A stretch of DNA of 21,840 bases from Conexibacteraceae bacterium (GCA_009785395.1 WQWK01000002.1:1-21840); one strand, 5' to 3'; shown: positions 1 to 6,780, counted from the first letter of the stretch. Made by a program: numbers and translations. The notes: generated by a model not told the origin, from the sequence alone.

Positions 1-395
1 GAGTCGATCGCGTTGGTGACCGCCAGCGTGAGCGCGCCGCGTGCGCGGGCGACGCTGAGCGAGTCGACGAGGTCGGGCGAGCGGCCCGACTGGCTGACCG
101 CGACGAACAGCACCCCGGTCATGTCGGGCCTGGCGCCGTAGATGGTCAGCGAGGAGGGGGAGACGAGGCCCGTCGGCAGCTGCATCTGGACCTCGGCGAG
201 GTACTTGGCGTAGAGGCCGGCGTGATCGCTGGTGCCGCGCGCCGCGATCAGCACGAAGCGCGGGCCGGCCGCGGTGATGCGCGCCGCGGCGGCGGTGAGC
301 GCTTCCGGCGCCGCCAGGATCCGCGCGAACACCGCCGGCTGCTCGGCGACCTCGGCCGCCATCAGGGCCCCGGGCTCATCGGTGGCGACACTCAT
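1..395 (-). CDS. SIS-domain sugar-phosphate deaminase/isomerase (NagB-II/AgaS-like), partial
   Basis: The N-terminal 131 codons of a SIS-domain protein are visible; the C-terminus lies beyond the window edge. The protein opens with MSVATDEPGALMAAE and enters a SIS fold directly (GPRFVLIAARGTSDHAG, then the phosphosugar-binding VAVSQSGRSPDLVDSL at about residues 101-116). It lacks the glutamine amidotransferase domain of GlmS. By family knowledge, such stand-alone double-SIS proteins act as glucosamine-6-phosphate deaminases (NagB-II) or related ketose-aldose isomerases. Beside nagA and a ROK kinase this would be the last step, GlcN-6-P to Fru-6-P plus ammonia. It is the last visible gene of the minus-strand locus, 12 bp after the ROK stop, with its own operator-like site just upstream. 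No clear Shine-Dalgarno precedes the ATG. The substrate is inferred from context. Confidence 0.85.
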   Translation of the reverse strand, partial: MSVATDEPGALMAAEVAEQPAVFARILAAPEALTAAAARITAAGPRFVLIAARGTSDHAGLYAKYLAEVQMQLPTGLVSPSSLTIYGARPDMTGVLFVAVSQSGRSPDLVDSLSVARARGALTLAVTNAID

Positions 396-401
396 CACTG
401 G

Positions 402-417
402 ATTGGACTATACCAAT
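402..417 (-). promoter_or_regulatory. DasR/NagR-like operator at the ROK/SIS junction
   Basis: On the minus strand it reads ATTGGTATAGTCCAAT, with ATTGG/CCAAT arms. It matches the shape of the other two sites here (A-[TC]-TGGT-[AC]-TAG) and the published DasR/NagR dre core TGGTCTAGACCA. It overlaps the ROK stop codon and ends 6 bp before the SIS start. The embedded TATAGT could be a -10 element. Function is inferred. Confidence 0.6.
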
Positions 418-1313
418 TGGCGGGCCAGCAGAGCAGCGCCCAACAGACCCGCGCGCCCGCCCAGTGGTGAGACCTTCACGGCCGGTGGCGGGCGCCACAG
501 CACCAGCTTCGCAAGCTGCTCCTGCACGGGTGTGAGCAGCTCGTTACCGGCGGCGCTGAGCCCGCCCGCGATCACGATCAGCTCGGGGTCGAGCAGGTAC
601 GCGCAGGTCGTGAAGGCCAGCGCCAGCGCCTCGACGGCCTCATCCCAGACGCGCAGCGCACGATGGTCGGCGGCGCGACGTGCGAGCACCTGCTCGGCCG
701 AGAGGCCGGCCTCGCCGCCGCGCTGCGCGTAGCGGCGGGAGATCGCGGCCGCCGAGGAGTAGCGCTCGAGGCAGCCCCGCTGGCCGCAGCTGCAGAGCTC
801 GCCGCCGGGCCAGACGGGGATGTGTCCGAGCTCGCCGGGGAGACTGATCGCGCCGACGACGGGCCTGCCGCCGGTCTTCAGCACGGCGGCGATGCCGGTT
901 CCGATCACCGCCAGCACGTAGTCCTGCACGCCGGCGGTCACACCGAGCGCGTCCTCGGCCACCCCCGCCGCGCGCACGTCGTGCTCGAGGCTCGCGGGCA
1001 GGCCCGTCGCCCGCGCGACGATCTCGCGCAACGCCACGTCGCGGAAGCCGAGGTTGGCGGAGAAGATCGCGCGCCCGCCCGGGCCGTCGACGTGGCCGGG
1101 GACGACGACGCCGACCGCGGCCACGGGGCCGGCGTGCGCGCTCCGCAGCTCGGCGATCAGCTCGAGCAGCGCGGCGATGACGGCGTCGGCGCCCTGCGCC
1201 GCGGGCGTCGCGCGCGAGTGCGTGTGCAGGAAGGCGCCGTCAGCGCCGACGACCGCGCCCTTGATCGTGGTGCCGCCGACATCGACAGCGAGCACCGGCT
1301 CGCGTGCGCTCAC
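408..1313 (-). CDS. ROK-family sugar kinase, probable N-acetylglucosamine kinase
   Basis: This 301-aa protein is of normal ROK length. The ATP-binding motif DVGGTTIKG lies at residues 11-19, the catalytic Asp is D112 (EHDVRAAG), GTG is at 138-140, and ELGH at 161-164 leads into the ROK zinc motif with C174, C176 and C181 (CSCGQRGCLE). ROK kinases phosphorylate hexoses at C6; with nagA and a GlcNAc-type importer next to it, GlcNAc to GlcNAc-6-P is the likely reaction. The GTG start at 1313 is chosen because it forms a 4-bp GTGA overlap with the upstream permease stop and gives the standard N-terminus (MSAREPVLAVDVGG). No Shine-Dalgarno is visible, which suggests translational coupling. A glucokinase role cannot be excluded from sequence alone. 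Confidence 0.9.
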   Translation of the reverse strand: MSAREPVLAVDVGGTTIKGAVVGADGAFLHTHSRATPAAQGADAVIAALLELIAELRSAHAGPVAAVGVVVPGHVDGPGGRAIFSANLGFRDVALREIVARATGLPASLEHDVRAAGVAEDALGVTAGVQDYVLAVIGTGIAAVLKTGGRPVVGAISLPGELGHIPVWPGGELCSCGQRGCLERYSSAAAISRRYAQRGGEAGLSAEQVLARRAADHRALRVWDEAVEALALAFTTCAYLLDPELIVIAGGLSAAGNELLTPVQEQLAKLVLWRPPPAVKVSPLGGRAGLLGAALLARQLV

Positions 1314-2221
1314 TTGATCGAGCCGGCGGTGAGGCCGCTGACGACCCGGCCCTCGATCACCGCGAACAGGATGATGACCGGGATCGTGGCGATCACGGCG
1401 CCGGCGAACAGGTGGCCCCAGTCGATCGAGTACTCGCCGATGTAGCTGTTGATCGCGACCGTCAGCGGCTGATGGTTGCTGGCCTCGCCGAGACTCAGGG
1501 TGAGCGCCACGATGAACTCGTTCCAGGCGGCGATGAAGGTGAAGATCAGGGCCGTGACCAGGCCCGGCATCGCCAGCGGAATCGTCACGCGCCGCAGCGC
1601 GCCGAGCCTGCCGGTGCCATCGATCATCGCCGCCTCCTCGAGCTCGACCGGGATCGAGCTGAAGTACGCGTTGAGGATCCAGACCGCGAACGCCAGGTTG
1701 AAGCCGCCGTTGACGAAGATCAGCGAGAGCGTCGGCGGCAGGTTGAAGCTCGTGAACTCGCGCTGGATGCCGACCAGCATGGCGGCGGGCTGCAGCATCT
1801 GCGTGGCGAGCACCAGCAGCAGAAACAGCGAGCGGCCGCGGAAACGGTGGCGCGCCGAGTAGTAGGCGGCGGGCACCGCGACGAGCAGCACCAGCGCCGT
1901 GGCGCCGCCGGCGATCAGCAGGCTCGCGACCAGGTTGCCGCCGAACCCGGTCGCCCAGATCGTCGTGAAGTTCGAGAAGTCGAAATGGGTCGGCAGCAGG
2001 TTCGCGGCCAGCAGCTGGTCGTGCGGGCGCAGGGCCGCGATGACCATCTCCAGGTACGGCAACAGGAACAGCAGCGCGACCGCATAGGCGAGCACGCTGA
2101 GGACGAACGTGCGGCGCCTGATCTCGGGGCGGCGCACGGGCCGGTGCGGGCGCGGGGCCGCGGCCTGCGGTGAGGTGTCCGGCGCGTCCGGAGCGCCCGA
2201 AGCAGCGGCGAGGGCGCTCAA
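1310..2221 (-). CDS. ABC sugar transporter permease, MalG/DasC-like
   Basis: This 303-aa inner-membrane permease of the carbohydrate-importer CUT1 type has about six hydrophobic segments. The cytoplasmic EAA loop (VELEEAAMIDGTGRLGALRR, then VTIPLAMPGL) docks the ATPase. The N-terminus is a Pro/Ala/Arg-rich cytoplasmic extension before the first helix (FVLSVLAYAVALLFLLPYLE). A TTG start at 2221 is preferred: it overlaps the preceding permease stop as TTGA, has a good Shine-Dalgarno GGGAGG (2229-2234) 7 nt upstream, and gives the usual length. It is the second permease of the operon, between the MalF-like partner and the ROK kinase. It probably forms the heterodimeric pore for GlcNAc or chitooligosaccharides. 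No ATPase gene accompanies it. Confidence 0.92.
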   Translation of the reverse strand: MSALAAASGAPDAPDTSPQAAAPRPHRPVRRPEIRRRTFVLSVLAYAVALLFLLPYLEMVIAALRPHDQLLAANLLPTHFDFSNFTTIWATGFGGNLVASLLIAGGATALVLLVAVPAAYYSARHRFRGRSLFLLLVLATQMLQPAAMLVGIQREFTSFNLPPTLSLIFVNGGFNLAFAVWILNAYFSSIPVELEEAAMIDGTGRLGALRRVTIPLAMPGLVTALIFTFIAAWNEFIVALTLSLGEASNHQPLTVAINSYIGEYSIDWGHLFAGAVIATIPVIILFAVIEGRVVSGLTAGSIK

Positions 2222-3156
2222 GTGACCGCCTCCCGCCAGCGGGTGACACGCAGGAAGACCAGGATCACGACGATCACGAGCAGGAAGTTGACGACCGACA
2301 TCGCCGCCGACTCGCCGATGAACGCCTGCTTGAGGATGAACATGAAGGTCGTGGTCGTGCTGGTCTCGTAGCCGGGGCCGCCACGGGTCATCTCCCAGAT
2401 GATCGGGAACGAGTTGAAGACGTTGATGACGTTGATGACGGTCGCGACCAGGATCGCCGGGCGCAGCAGCGGCAGCGTGATCGTGCGGTAGGAGCGCCAG
2501 CCGTCGGCGCCGTCGACGCGGCCGGCCTCGTAGACCTCGTCGGGGATCGTCTGCAGCCCTGAGAGCAGCGCGTAGGTGGTGAACGGCAGCGACACGAAGA
2601 TGGCGACGATCATCATCCAGACGAGCGCCCAGGTCGGGTTGCCGAGCCAGTCGGCCGTGTTCGAGCCCAGCTTCACGAGACCGAGCGCGTGCAGGATGAT
2701 GTTGACGGCGCCCGAGTAGGGGTCGAGCGCCCAGCGGAAGATCAGCGCGGTCATCAGCACCGACGCTGCCCAGGGGGCGATCAACGCGGTGCGCGCCGCC
2801 CGGCGCAACGGGAAGCGCTGGTTGAAGAGCTGGGCCAGGGCGAGCGAGATCAGCAGCGTCACGCTGACGACGGCCACCACCCAGATCACCGTGCGCAGGA
2901 CGACGCCCGCCAGGGCCGGCTCGTGCCAGAGGTTGGAGTAGTTGGTCCAGCCGGCACTGCCGACGACGAAGCCGTCGGCGGCGATGTTCTGGAACGAGGC
3001 GCGGACGAGCACCACGACCGGCCACAGCACGACAACGACGATCAGCCCGATCGCCGGTCCAACCCAGAGCAGCGGCCGCAGCGAGTATGCGGCCCGCACG
3101 GGGAGAGCGCGGCGGTATCTGCGGCGGTAGCTCGTGGGCGGGTTGTGCGTGGTCAC
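2218..3156 (-). CDS. ABC sugar transporter permease, MalF/DasB-like
   Basis: This 312-aa CUT1-family permease starts MTTHNPPTSYRRRYRR, followed by a first membrane span (LLWVGPAIGLIVVVVLWPVV) and five more. The EAA loop is VYEAGRVDGADGWRSYRTI followed by TLPLLRPAI. It pairs with the downstream MalG-like permease through a 4-bp TTGA overlap. The start is GTG at 3156; no Shine-Dalgarno is evident, and the leader instead carries a strong hairpin (3171-3203), so its expression may be set relative to the binding protein upstream. Role: a pore subunit for oligosaccharide import. Substrate assignment to amino sugars comes from the neighbouring nagA, ROK and GntR genes and not from the permease itself. 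Confidence 0.92.
   Translation of the reverse strand: MTTHNPPTSYRRRYRRALPVRAAYSLRPLLWVGPAIGLIVVVVLWPVVVLVRASFQNIAADGFVVGSAGWTNYSNLWHEPALAGVVLRTVIWVVAVVSVTLLISLALAQLFNQRFPLRRAARTALIAPWAASVLMTALIFRWALDPYSGAVNIILHALGLVKLGSNTADWLGNPTWALVWMMIVAIFVSLPFTTYALLSGLQTIPDEVYEAGRVDGADGWRSYRTITLPLLRPAILVATVINVINVFNSFPIIWEMTRGGPGYETSTTTTFMFILKQAFIGESAAMSVVNFLLVIVVILVFLRVTRWREAVT
2229..2234 (-). promoter_or_regulatory. Ribosome binding site deciding the TTG start of the second permease
   Basis: GGGAGG on the minus strand lies 7 nt before the TTG at 2221. It supports this unusual start and the TTGA overlap with the first permease. Confidence 0.7.
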
Positions 3157-3170
3157 GGTGAAGCGCTGAA

Positions 3171-3203
3171 GGCGGTGGATGGGCTTTTAGCCCACCCACC
3201 GCC
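3171..3203 (-). terminator. Intercistronic hairpin between binding-protein and permease genes
   Basis: On the minus strand GGCGGTGGGTGGGC pairs with GCCCATCCACCGCC: 14 bp, one G-U, loop TAAAA. No T-tract follows, so it is more likely a stability or attenuation element that raises binding protein over permease (as in many sugar operons) than a full terminator. Confidence 0.65.
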
Positions 3204-3209
3204 CCCGGT

Positions 3210-3230
3210 GGCTAGAGGAGAGAGCTAGCC
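3210..3230 (-). repeat. Small inverted repeat at the stop codon of the binding-protein gene
   Basis: GGCTAG at 3210-3215 and CTAGCC at 3225-3230 form 6-bp arms around a 9-nt loop that is pyrimidine-rich in the transcript. The binding-protein TAG stop lies in one arm. It precedes the larger hairpin by a few bases, making a tandem pair. Confidence 0.5.
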
Positions 3231-4484
3231 CCCCAGCTTCGTTGCCGTCTGCTGGAGCGTGCCCAGGACACTCGCCGGATCGCCGGTGACGGCGGTGCCG
3301 ATCGTGTTCTGGATCTGGGTCTTGACCTGTGCCCAGGTGGTGTTGCTCGGGTACTGGACCGCGTGCGGCAGCGCCTTGATGAACGAGCCGAACGTCGGGT
3401 CGGACTTCAGGGCGTTGGCGGCCGAGACCGTCGCCGGCAGCAGGTCGTACTCGCGGTCGAACTGCAGCTGGTACTTGTTCTGGTAGGCGAAGTCCAGGAA
3501 CTTCTTGATCTGGGCCTCGTGGCCGTTCTTCTTGAACGCGGCGACGTTGTCGCAGACGCCGAGGGTGTCGGTCAGGGCGCCGTTCTTGCCCGCGATCGGC
3601 ACCGACGCCCACTGCTTGGGCTTCAGCACCTTGCCCGCCTGGATGATCGGGATCAGCGCGGGTGAGCCGTTGATCATGCCGACGTCGCCTGCGGCGAACT
3701 TCTCCCACAGCGGCGTGCGGTCGACGGTGCCCGGGTTGGGCTCGGTGTCACCGGCGGAGACCATGCCCTTGAGGAAGTTGAACGCCGTGACGTTCGCGGA
3801 GCTGTTGATCGTCCAGGTCGTGCCGTGCATGTAGTTGCCGCCGTCGCCGAGGAACCACAGCAGCGACTCGGCCTGAGCCTCCTCGGGGCCGAGCGGCAGC
3901 CCGAAGCCGATCTTGCCGAGGGCCTTGATCTTGGCGGCGTCGTTCTGGACGTCCGCCCAGGTGGTCGGGGCGGACTTGATGCCCGCCTGCGCGAACAGCT
4001 TCTTGTTGTAGAAGAGCGTGCGCGAGCTCGTGGTCCACGGCATCCCGTACTGCTTGCCCTTGTAGGTGCCCTGGCTGGCGAACACCGGCAGCAGGTTCTT
4101 GTGGTTGGTCAGCACCTGGCTGGCCGTGTACAGGAGGCCCTGCTGGGCGTACGCCGAGAAGTAGTCACCCTCGGTGATGTCCGGGTAGTTGTGGTTCTGG
4201 ACCATCGTCTGGACTTCGGTGTCGAAGTTCGTCCAGCTGATCGTGGTGATCTTGACCTTGATAGTCGGGTTCGCCTTCTCGAAGGCGCTCACGATCCCGG
4301 CCCAGTACTTCGCGCTCGTGTTGCTCGGTCCCGTGCCGTAGTCGGCGACGACGAGCTTCAGCGTGACGGCGCCGCTCGCCTTAGATGCGGTCTTCGCGGT
4401 CGCGCTGCCGGCCACCACAACGGCTACTGCCATGAGTGCCGCGGTCAGCGCCGCGAGCCTCGTCCCGAATAGACGTTTCCTCAT
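3225..4484 (-). CDS. Extracellular sugar-binding protein (ABC importer, family 1), DasA/NgcE-like
   Basis: This 419-aa solute-binding protein is of typical size for bacterial extracellular family 1. Residues 1 to about 35 are a Sec signal (MRKRLFGTR, then a hydrophobic Ala/Val-rich core ending GSATA). The mature part begins VTLKLVVADYG and includes VVSAFEKANPTIKV-like and YGMPWTTSSRTLFYNKKLF motifs usual for the family. ATG 4484 is chosen over an upstream in-frame start at 4502 because a strong Shine-Dalgarno (GGGAGGAG, 4493-4500) sits 8 nt before it. The signal has no lipobox cysteine, unusual for a Gram-positive binding protein, which is normally lipid-anchored. It heads the transporter genes, has an operator-like site upstream, and is followed by two hairpins. 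Ligand inferred: GlcNAc or chitooligosaccharides. Confidence 0.92.
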   Translation of the reverse strand: MRKRLFGTRLAALTAALMAVAVVVAGSATAKTASKASGAVTLKLVVADYGTGPSNTSAKYWAGIVSAFEKANPTIKVKITTISWTNFDTEVQTMVQNHNYPDITEGDYFSAYAQQGLLYTASQVLTNHKNLLPVFASQGTYKGKQYGMPWTTSSRTLFYNKKLFAQAGIKSAPTTWADVQNDAAKIKALGKIGFGLPLGPEEAQAESLLWFLGDGGNYMHGTTWTINSSANVTAFNFLKGMVSAGDTEPNPGTVDRTPLWEKFAAGDVGMINGSPALIPIIQAGKVLKPKQWASVPIAGKNGALTDTLGVCDNVAAFKKNGHEAQIKKFLDFAYQNKYQLQFDREYDLLPATVSAANALKSDPTFGSFIKALPHAVQYPSNTTWAQVKTQIQNTIGTAVTGDPASVLGTLQQTATKLGG

Positions 4485-4492
4485 CCGTTGAG

Positions 4493-4500
4493 CTCCTCCC
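4493..4500 (-). promoter_or_regulatory. Strong ribosome binding site of the sugar-binding protein
   Basis: GGGAGGAG on the minus strand, 8 nt before ATG 4484. It is one of the best Shine-Dalgarno sequences in the window and fits a need for high binding-protein levels. Confidence 0.8.
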
Positions 4501-4549
4501 ATGAGGGACTTGATGTGTGCGAGTCGGGGACGCTACAGGTTCAGCTTCC

Positions 4550-4565
4550 GGTTGTCTAGACCAAT
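4550..4565 (-). promoter_or_regulatory. DasR/NagR-like operator upstream of the sugar-binding protein
   Basis: On the minus strand it reads ATTGGTCTAGACAACC, containing the dre-type TGGTCTAGAC core with one degraded arm. It lies 66 bp upstream of the binding-protein ATG, between nagA and that gene, and implies a separately regulated promoter for the transporter genes. I could not place the -35/-10 boxes with confidence. Confidence 0.7.
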
Positions 4566-4573
4566 ATTGTTGA

Positions 4574-5740
4574 TCAATCTGCCCAAACGCCGCCGGACAT
4601 GACCGCTGTCACCTCGAGGTCATCGTCGAGGACGACGAAGTCCGCACGCTTGCGGACGGCGATCGACCCGAGCTCATCGTCGAGCCCGAGCGCCTTGGCG
4701 GGATGGCCCGATGCCGCCGCCGAGGCGCGCTCGACGCTGAGCCCACCCTCCTTGACGGCGAGCCGCAGCGCCCGATCCATGGTCAGCGTGCTGCCGGCCA
4801 GCGATCCGCTGCTCGCCAGGCGCGCCTCGCCGTCATGCACGCGGACCGCCTGGCCGCCGAGGATGAACTCCCCGTCGCCGACGCCGGTGGCGTCGATCGC
4901 GTCGGTGACCAGCACCGGGCTCGAGATCTGGTTGAAAACCAGGCGCACGATCGCGGTATGCACGTGGCGCCCGTCGTTGATCAGCTCACAGGTCAGGTTC
5001 GCCTCAAGGGCGGCGCCGACCAGGCCGGGCTCGCGATGGTGCAGCGGGCGCATCGCGTTGAACAGGTGCGTGACGTGATGGGCGCCGGCGCGGATGCCGG
5101 CGCGCGCCTGCTCGTAGGTGGCGTCGGAGTGGCCCATCGCGGCGATCACGCCGTCGGCGTGAAGCGACTGGATCAGCGCCAGCGCGCCGTCGAGCTCGGG
5201 GGCGATCGTGACCATGCGCAGCGTCTCGCCGGCGGCCGCGCGCAGGCGCGCGAGCAGCAGCGGATCCGGCGTCACCATGTGCGTCTCGTTCTGGGCGCCG
5301 CAGCGGCGCGGGGAGAGGAACGGCCCCTCGAGATGTGAGCCGAGCACGTGGCCGCGCCCGTTCGGGCCGCGGCGGCTGAGCTCGGCCGCCCATTGCAGCT
5401 GCTCGACCAGCGCCTCCTCTGGCGCCGTCATCAGCGAGACCAGCGTCGCCGTCGTGCCGTGGCCGCGGTGGAAGGCGACAGCCTCCTCCATCGCCTTGGC
5501 TGAGGTGGCGACGCTGTGACCGCCGCCGCCGTGCATGTGCAGGTCGACGTAGCCGGGGAGCAGCCAGGCGCCTGCGAGGTCGACGACGGGGGCGTCGACG
5601 TCGGGCCGGCTCGAGCCGACCCGGGCGATGCGGCCGTTCGTCACGTGCACCCAGGCGTCATCGAGCACGCCCGCGGGCGTCACCACGCGGCCGCCGCCGA
5701 GCAGCTGTGTGGACCGGTCGATGACGCCGACGGCGCTCAT
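4574..5740 (-). CDS. nagA: N-acetylglucosamine-6-phosphate deacetylase
   Basis: This 388-aa amidohydrolase is of normal NagA length. Metal and catalytic residues are in place: H68 and H70 (GYVDLHMHGGGG), E138 (GSHLEGPFLSP), H204 (AAMGHSDATY), H225 (HVTHLFNAMRPLHHR), INDGRHVH at 254-261, and catalytic D280 (LVTDAIDATG). The C-terminal ADFVVLDDDLEVTAVMSGG strand closes the beta-sandwich. The reaction is GlcNAc-6-P to GlcN-6-P plus acetate in the cytoplasm, between the ROK kinase and the SIS deaminase steps. The ATG at 5740 overlaps (ATGA) the stop of a 17-codon ORF that itself overlaps the GntR stop. No Shine-Dalgarno is visible, so coupled translation is plausible. Stop and the next gene are 89 bp apart, with an operator in between. 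Confidence 0.97.
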   Translation of the reverse strand: MSAVGVIDRSTQLLGGGRVVTPAGVLDDAWVHVTNGRIARVGSSRPDVDAPVVDLAGAWLLPGYVDLHMHGGGGHSVATSAKAMEEAVAFHRGHGTTATLVSLMTAPEEALVEQLQWAAELSRRGPNGRGHVLGSHLEGPFLSPRRCGAQNETHMVTPDPLLLARLRAAAGETLRMVTIAPELDGALALIQSLHADGVIAAMGHSDATYEQARAGIRAGAHHVTHLFNAMRPLHHREPGLVGAALEANLTCELINDGRHVHTAIVRLVFNQISSPVLVTDAIDATGVGDGEFILGGQAVRVHDGEARLASSGSLAGSTLTMDRALRLAVKEGGLSVERASAAASGHPAKALGLDDELGSIAVRKRADFVVLDDDLEVTAVMSGGVWAD

Positions 5741-5790
5741 GGCCGGGCCGTGGTTGCGCCCTGGGTCGTGTTTGAGGCCTCAGCGGTCAT
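5737..5790 (-). CDS. 17-codon mini-ORF bridging the GntR gene and nagA
   Basis: An ATG at 5788-5790 overlaps the GntR stop as ATGA, and the TGA at 5737-5739 overlaps the nagA ATG as ATGA. It encodes MTAEASNTTQGATTARP in a frame different from both neighbours. It has no recognisable Shine-Dalgarno, domain or signal. It may be a translational-coupling bridge between regulator and nagA and not a functional peptide, or a coincidence. I do not recognise it. Confidence 0.35.
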   Translation of the reverse strand: MTAEASNTTQGATTARP

Positions 5791-6557
5791 CGCTGGGTCG
5801 CGAGGTGGGTGACGAGCGTCACGCGATCGCTGCGGAACCAGGTCCGGCCGAGCTCGACCGGGGTGTTGTCGGAGTCGAAGTTCTGGCGGCCGACGATCAG
5901 CATCGGGGTGCCCACGTCGACCTGCAGCGGGCCGGCCTCGCGTGGGGTCGCGGGCGCGGTCTCGATCCACTCGTCGCCGGTCCGCAGGGTGGTGCCGTAG
6001 GTGTCGGCGAGGATCGCGTGCAGCGAGCCGCGCTGGCGGATGTGCCGCGTGAGGCCCGGGAAGCGTTCGGCCGGGAGCCAGGAGGTCTCGACGGCGATCG
6101 GTGCCGCGTCGGCGAAGCGGACGCGCTCGATCTTGTAGACCGACGCCCGCGGCCTCAGGCCGAGCTGCCGCGCCAGCTCGGCGTTCGCGGGGATCCGCTG
6201 CGTTGCTAGCACCTGCGCCGAGGGCTTGAAGCCGCTGGCCTCGACCTGCTCGGTGAAGCTCGCCAGATACAGCGGCCAGGTGATCTTGGGCTCAGCCACG
6301 TATGTGCCGGAGCCCTGCCGGCGCACGAGCCGGCCCTCGACGACGAGCTCACCGAGCGCCTGGCGGACCGTGGTGCGCGAGGTCTGCAGCTCGGTCGCGA
6401 GCTCGCGCTCGGTCGGCACCGCCGAACCGGGATCGAGCGAGCCGATGAACTCGAGCAGGTGGCGCTTGACCGTGTAGTACTTGGGCTCGGTGGCCGCGGG
6501 GTGCTCGGCCGCTGCGGCGGCTGTCTCAGGTGTCGTGCTGGTGCCGTTGGGGGTCAT
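5787..6557 (-). CDS. GntR-family (HutC/UTRA) regulator, DasR/NagR-like
   Basis: This 256-aa protein has a low-complexity Ala/Thr-rich leader (1 to about 25), a GntR winged helix-turn-helix at about 27-95 (VPTERELATELQTSRTTVRQ, ALGELVVEGRLVRRQGSGTY), and a C-terminal UTRA ligand domain to the end (YKIERVRFADAAPIAVETSW and the closing RTWFRSDRVTLVTHL). DasR/NagR proteins of this architecture repress amino-sugar genes and release DNA on binding GlcN-6-P or GlcNAc-6-P. The locus carries three matching 16-bp operators, one just downstream of this gene's own promoter, so autoregulation is likely. It is first in the minus-strand run and linked to nagA by a mini-ORF. The ATG at 6557 leaves a leader of about 100 nt from the predicted promoter. 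Regulator identity is strong; the effector is inferred from family and context. Confidence 0.93.
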   Translation of the reverse strand: MTPNGTSTTPETAAAAAEHPAATEPKYYTVKRHLLEFIGSLDPGSAVPTERELATELQTSRTTVRQALGELVVEGRLVRRQGSGTYVAEPKITWPLYLASFTEQVEASGFKPSAQVLATQRIPANAELARQLGLRPRASVYKIERVRFADAAPIAVETSWLPAERFPGLTRHIRQRGSLHAILADTYGTTLRTGDEWIETAPATPREAGPLQVDVGTPMLIVGRQNFDSDNTPVELGRTWFRSDRVTLVTHLATQR

Positions 6558-6637
6558 CGCATTGCCGTGTCGGTGAACTCTTGGTCCATTCCATCGCTAC
6601 TACCCTCTTTGGGTCACTTCCGCGACCGGGCCCCGTC

Positions 6638-6653
6638 AATGGTCTAGACCAGT
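6638..6653 (-). promoter_or_regulatory. DasR/NagR-like operator of the GntR gene
   Basis: It reads ACTGGTCTAGACCATT on the minus strand. The central 12 bp, TGGTCTAGACCA (6640-6651), is a perfect palindrome equal to the dre core of DasR/NagR. It begins about 10 bp after the predicted -10 box, so bound repressor would block initiation or escape. Confidence 0.85.
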
Positions 6654-6662
6654 GCGGACAAG

Positions 6663-6692
6663 GGTATAGCGCACTTTCCGGAGCGGCGTCAA
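6663..6692 (-). promoter_or_regulatory. Sigma-70-type promoter for the GntR-nagA transcript
   Basis: On the minus strand: -35 TTGACG (6687-6692), an 18-bp spacer, and -10 TATACC (6663-6668). Initiation is expected near 6656, immediately before the operator. It is the best-scoring promoter by eye in the window. Confidence 0.65.
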
Positions 6693-6780
6693 GCGAGTTC
6701 TGTGCGTGAGCGTCAACACCGCGACTTTCGGGCCGACGGCGCTTGCTATTTGAGCGGCCTCGAAGTCATCTGAACGTCTG

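Noticed and set aside
408..2249. A 613-codon open frame on the minus strand spanning the ROK kinase and the MalG-like permease
   Set aside because: Only the part below 1313 encodes a recognisable protein; the rest is an out-of-frame shadow of the permease, Arg/Pro/Ala-rich without domains.
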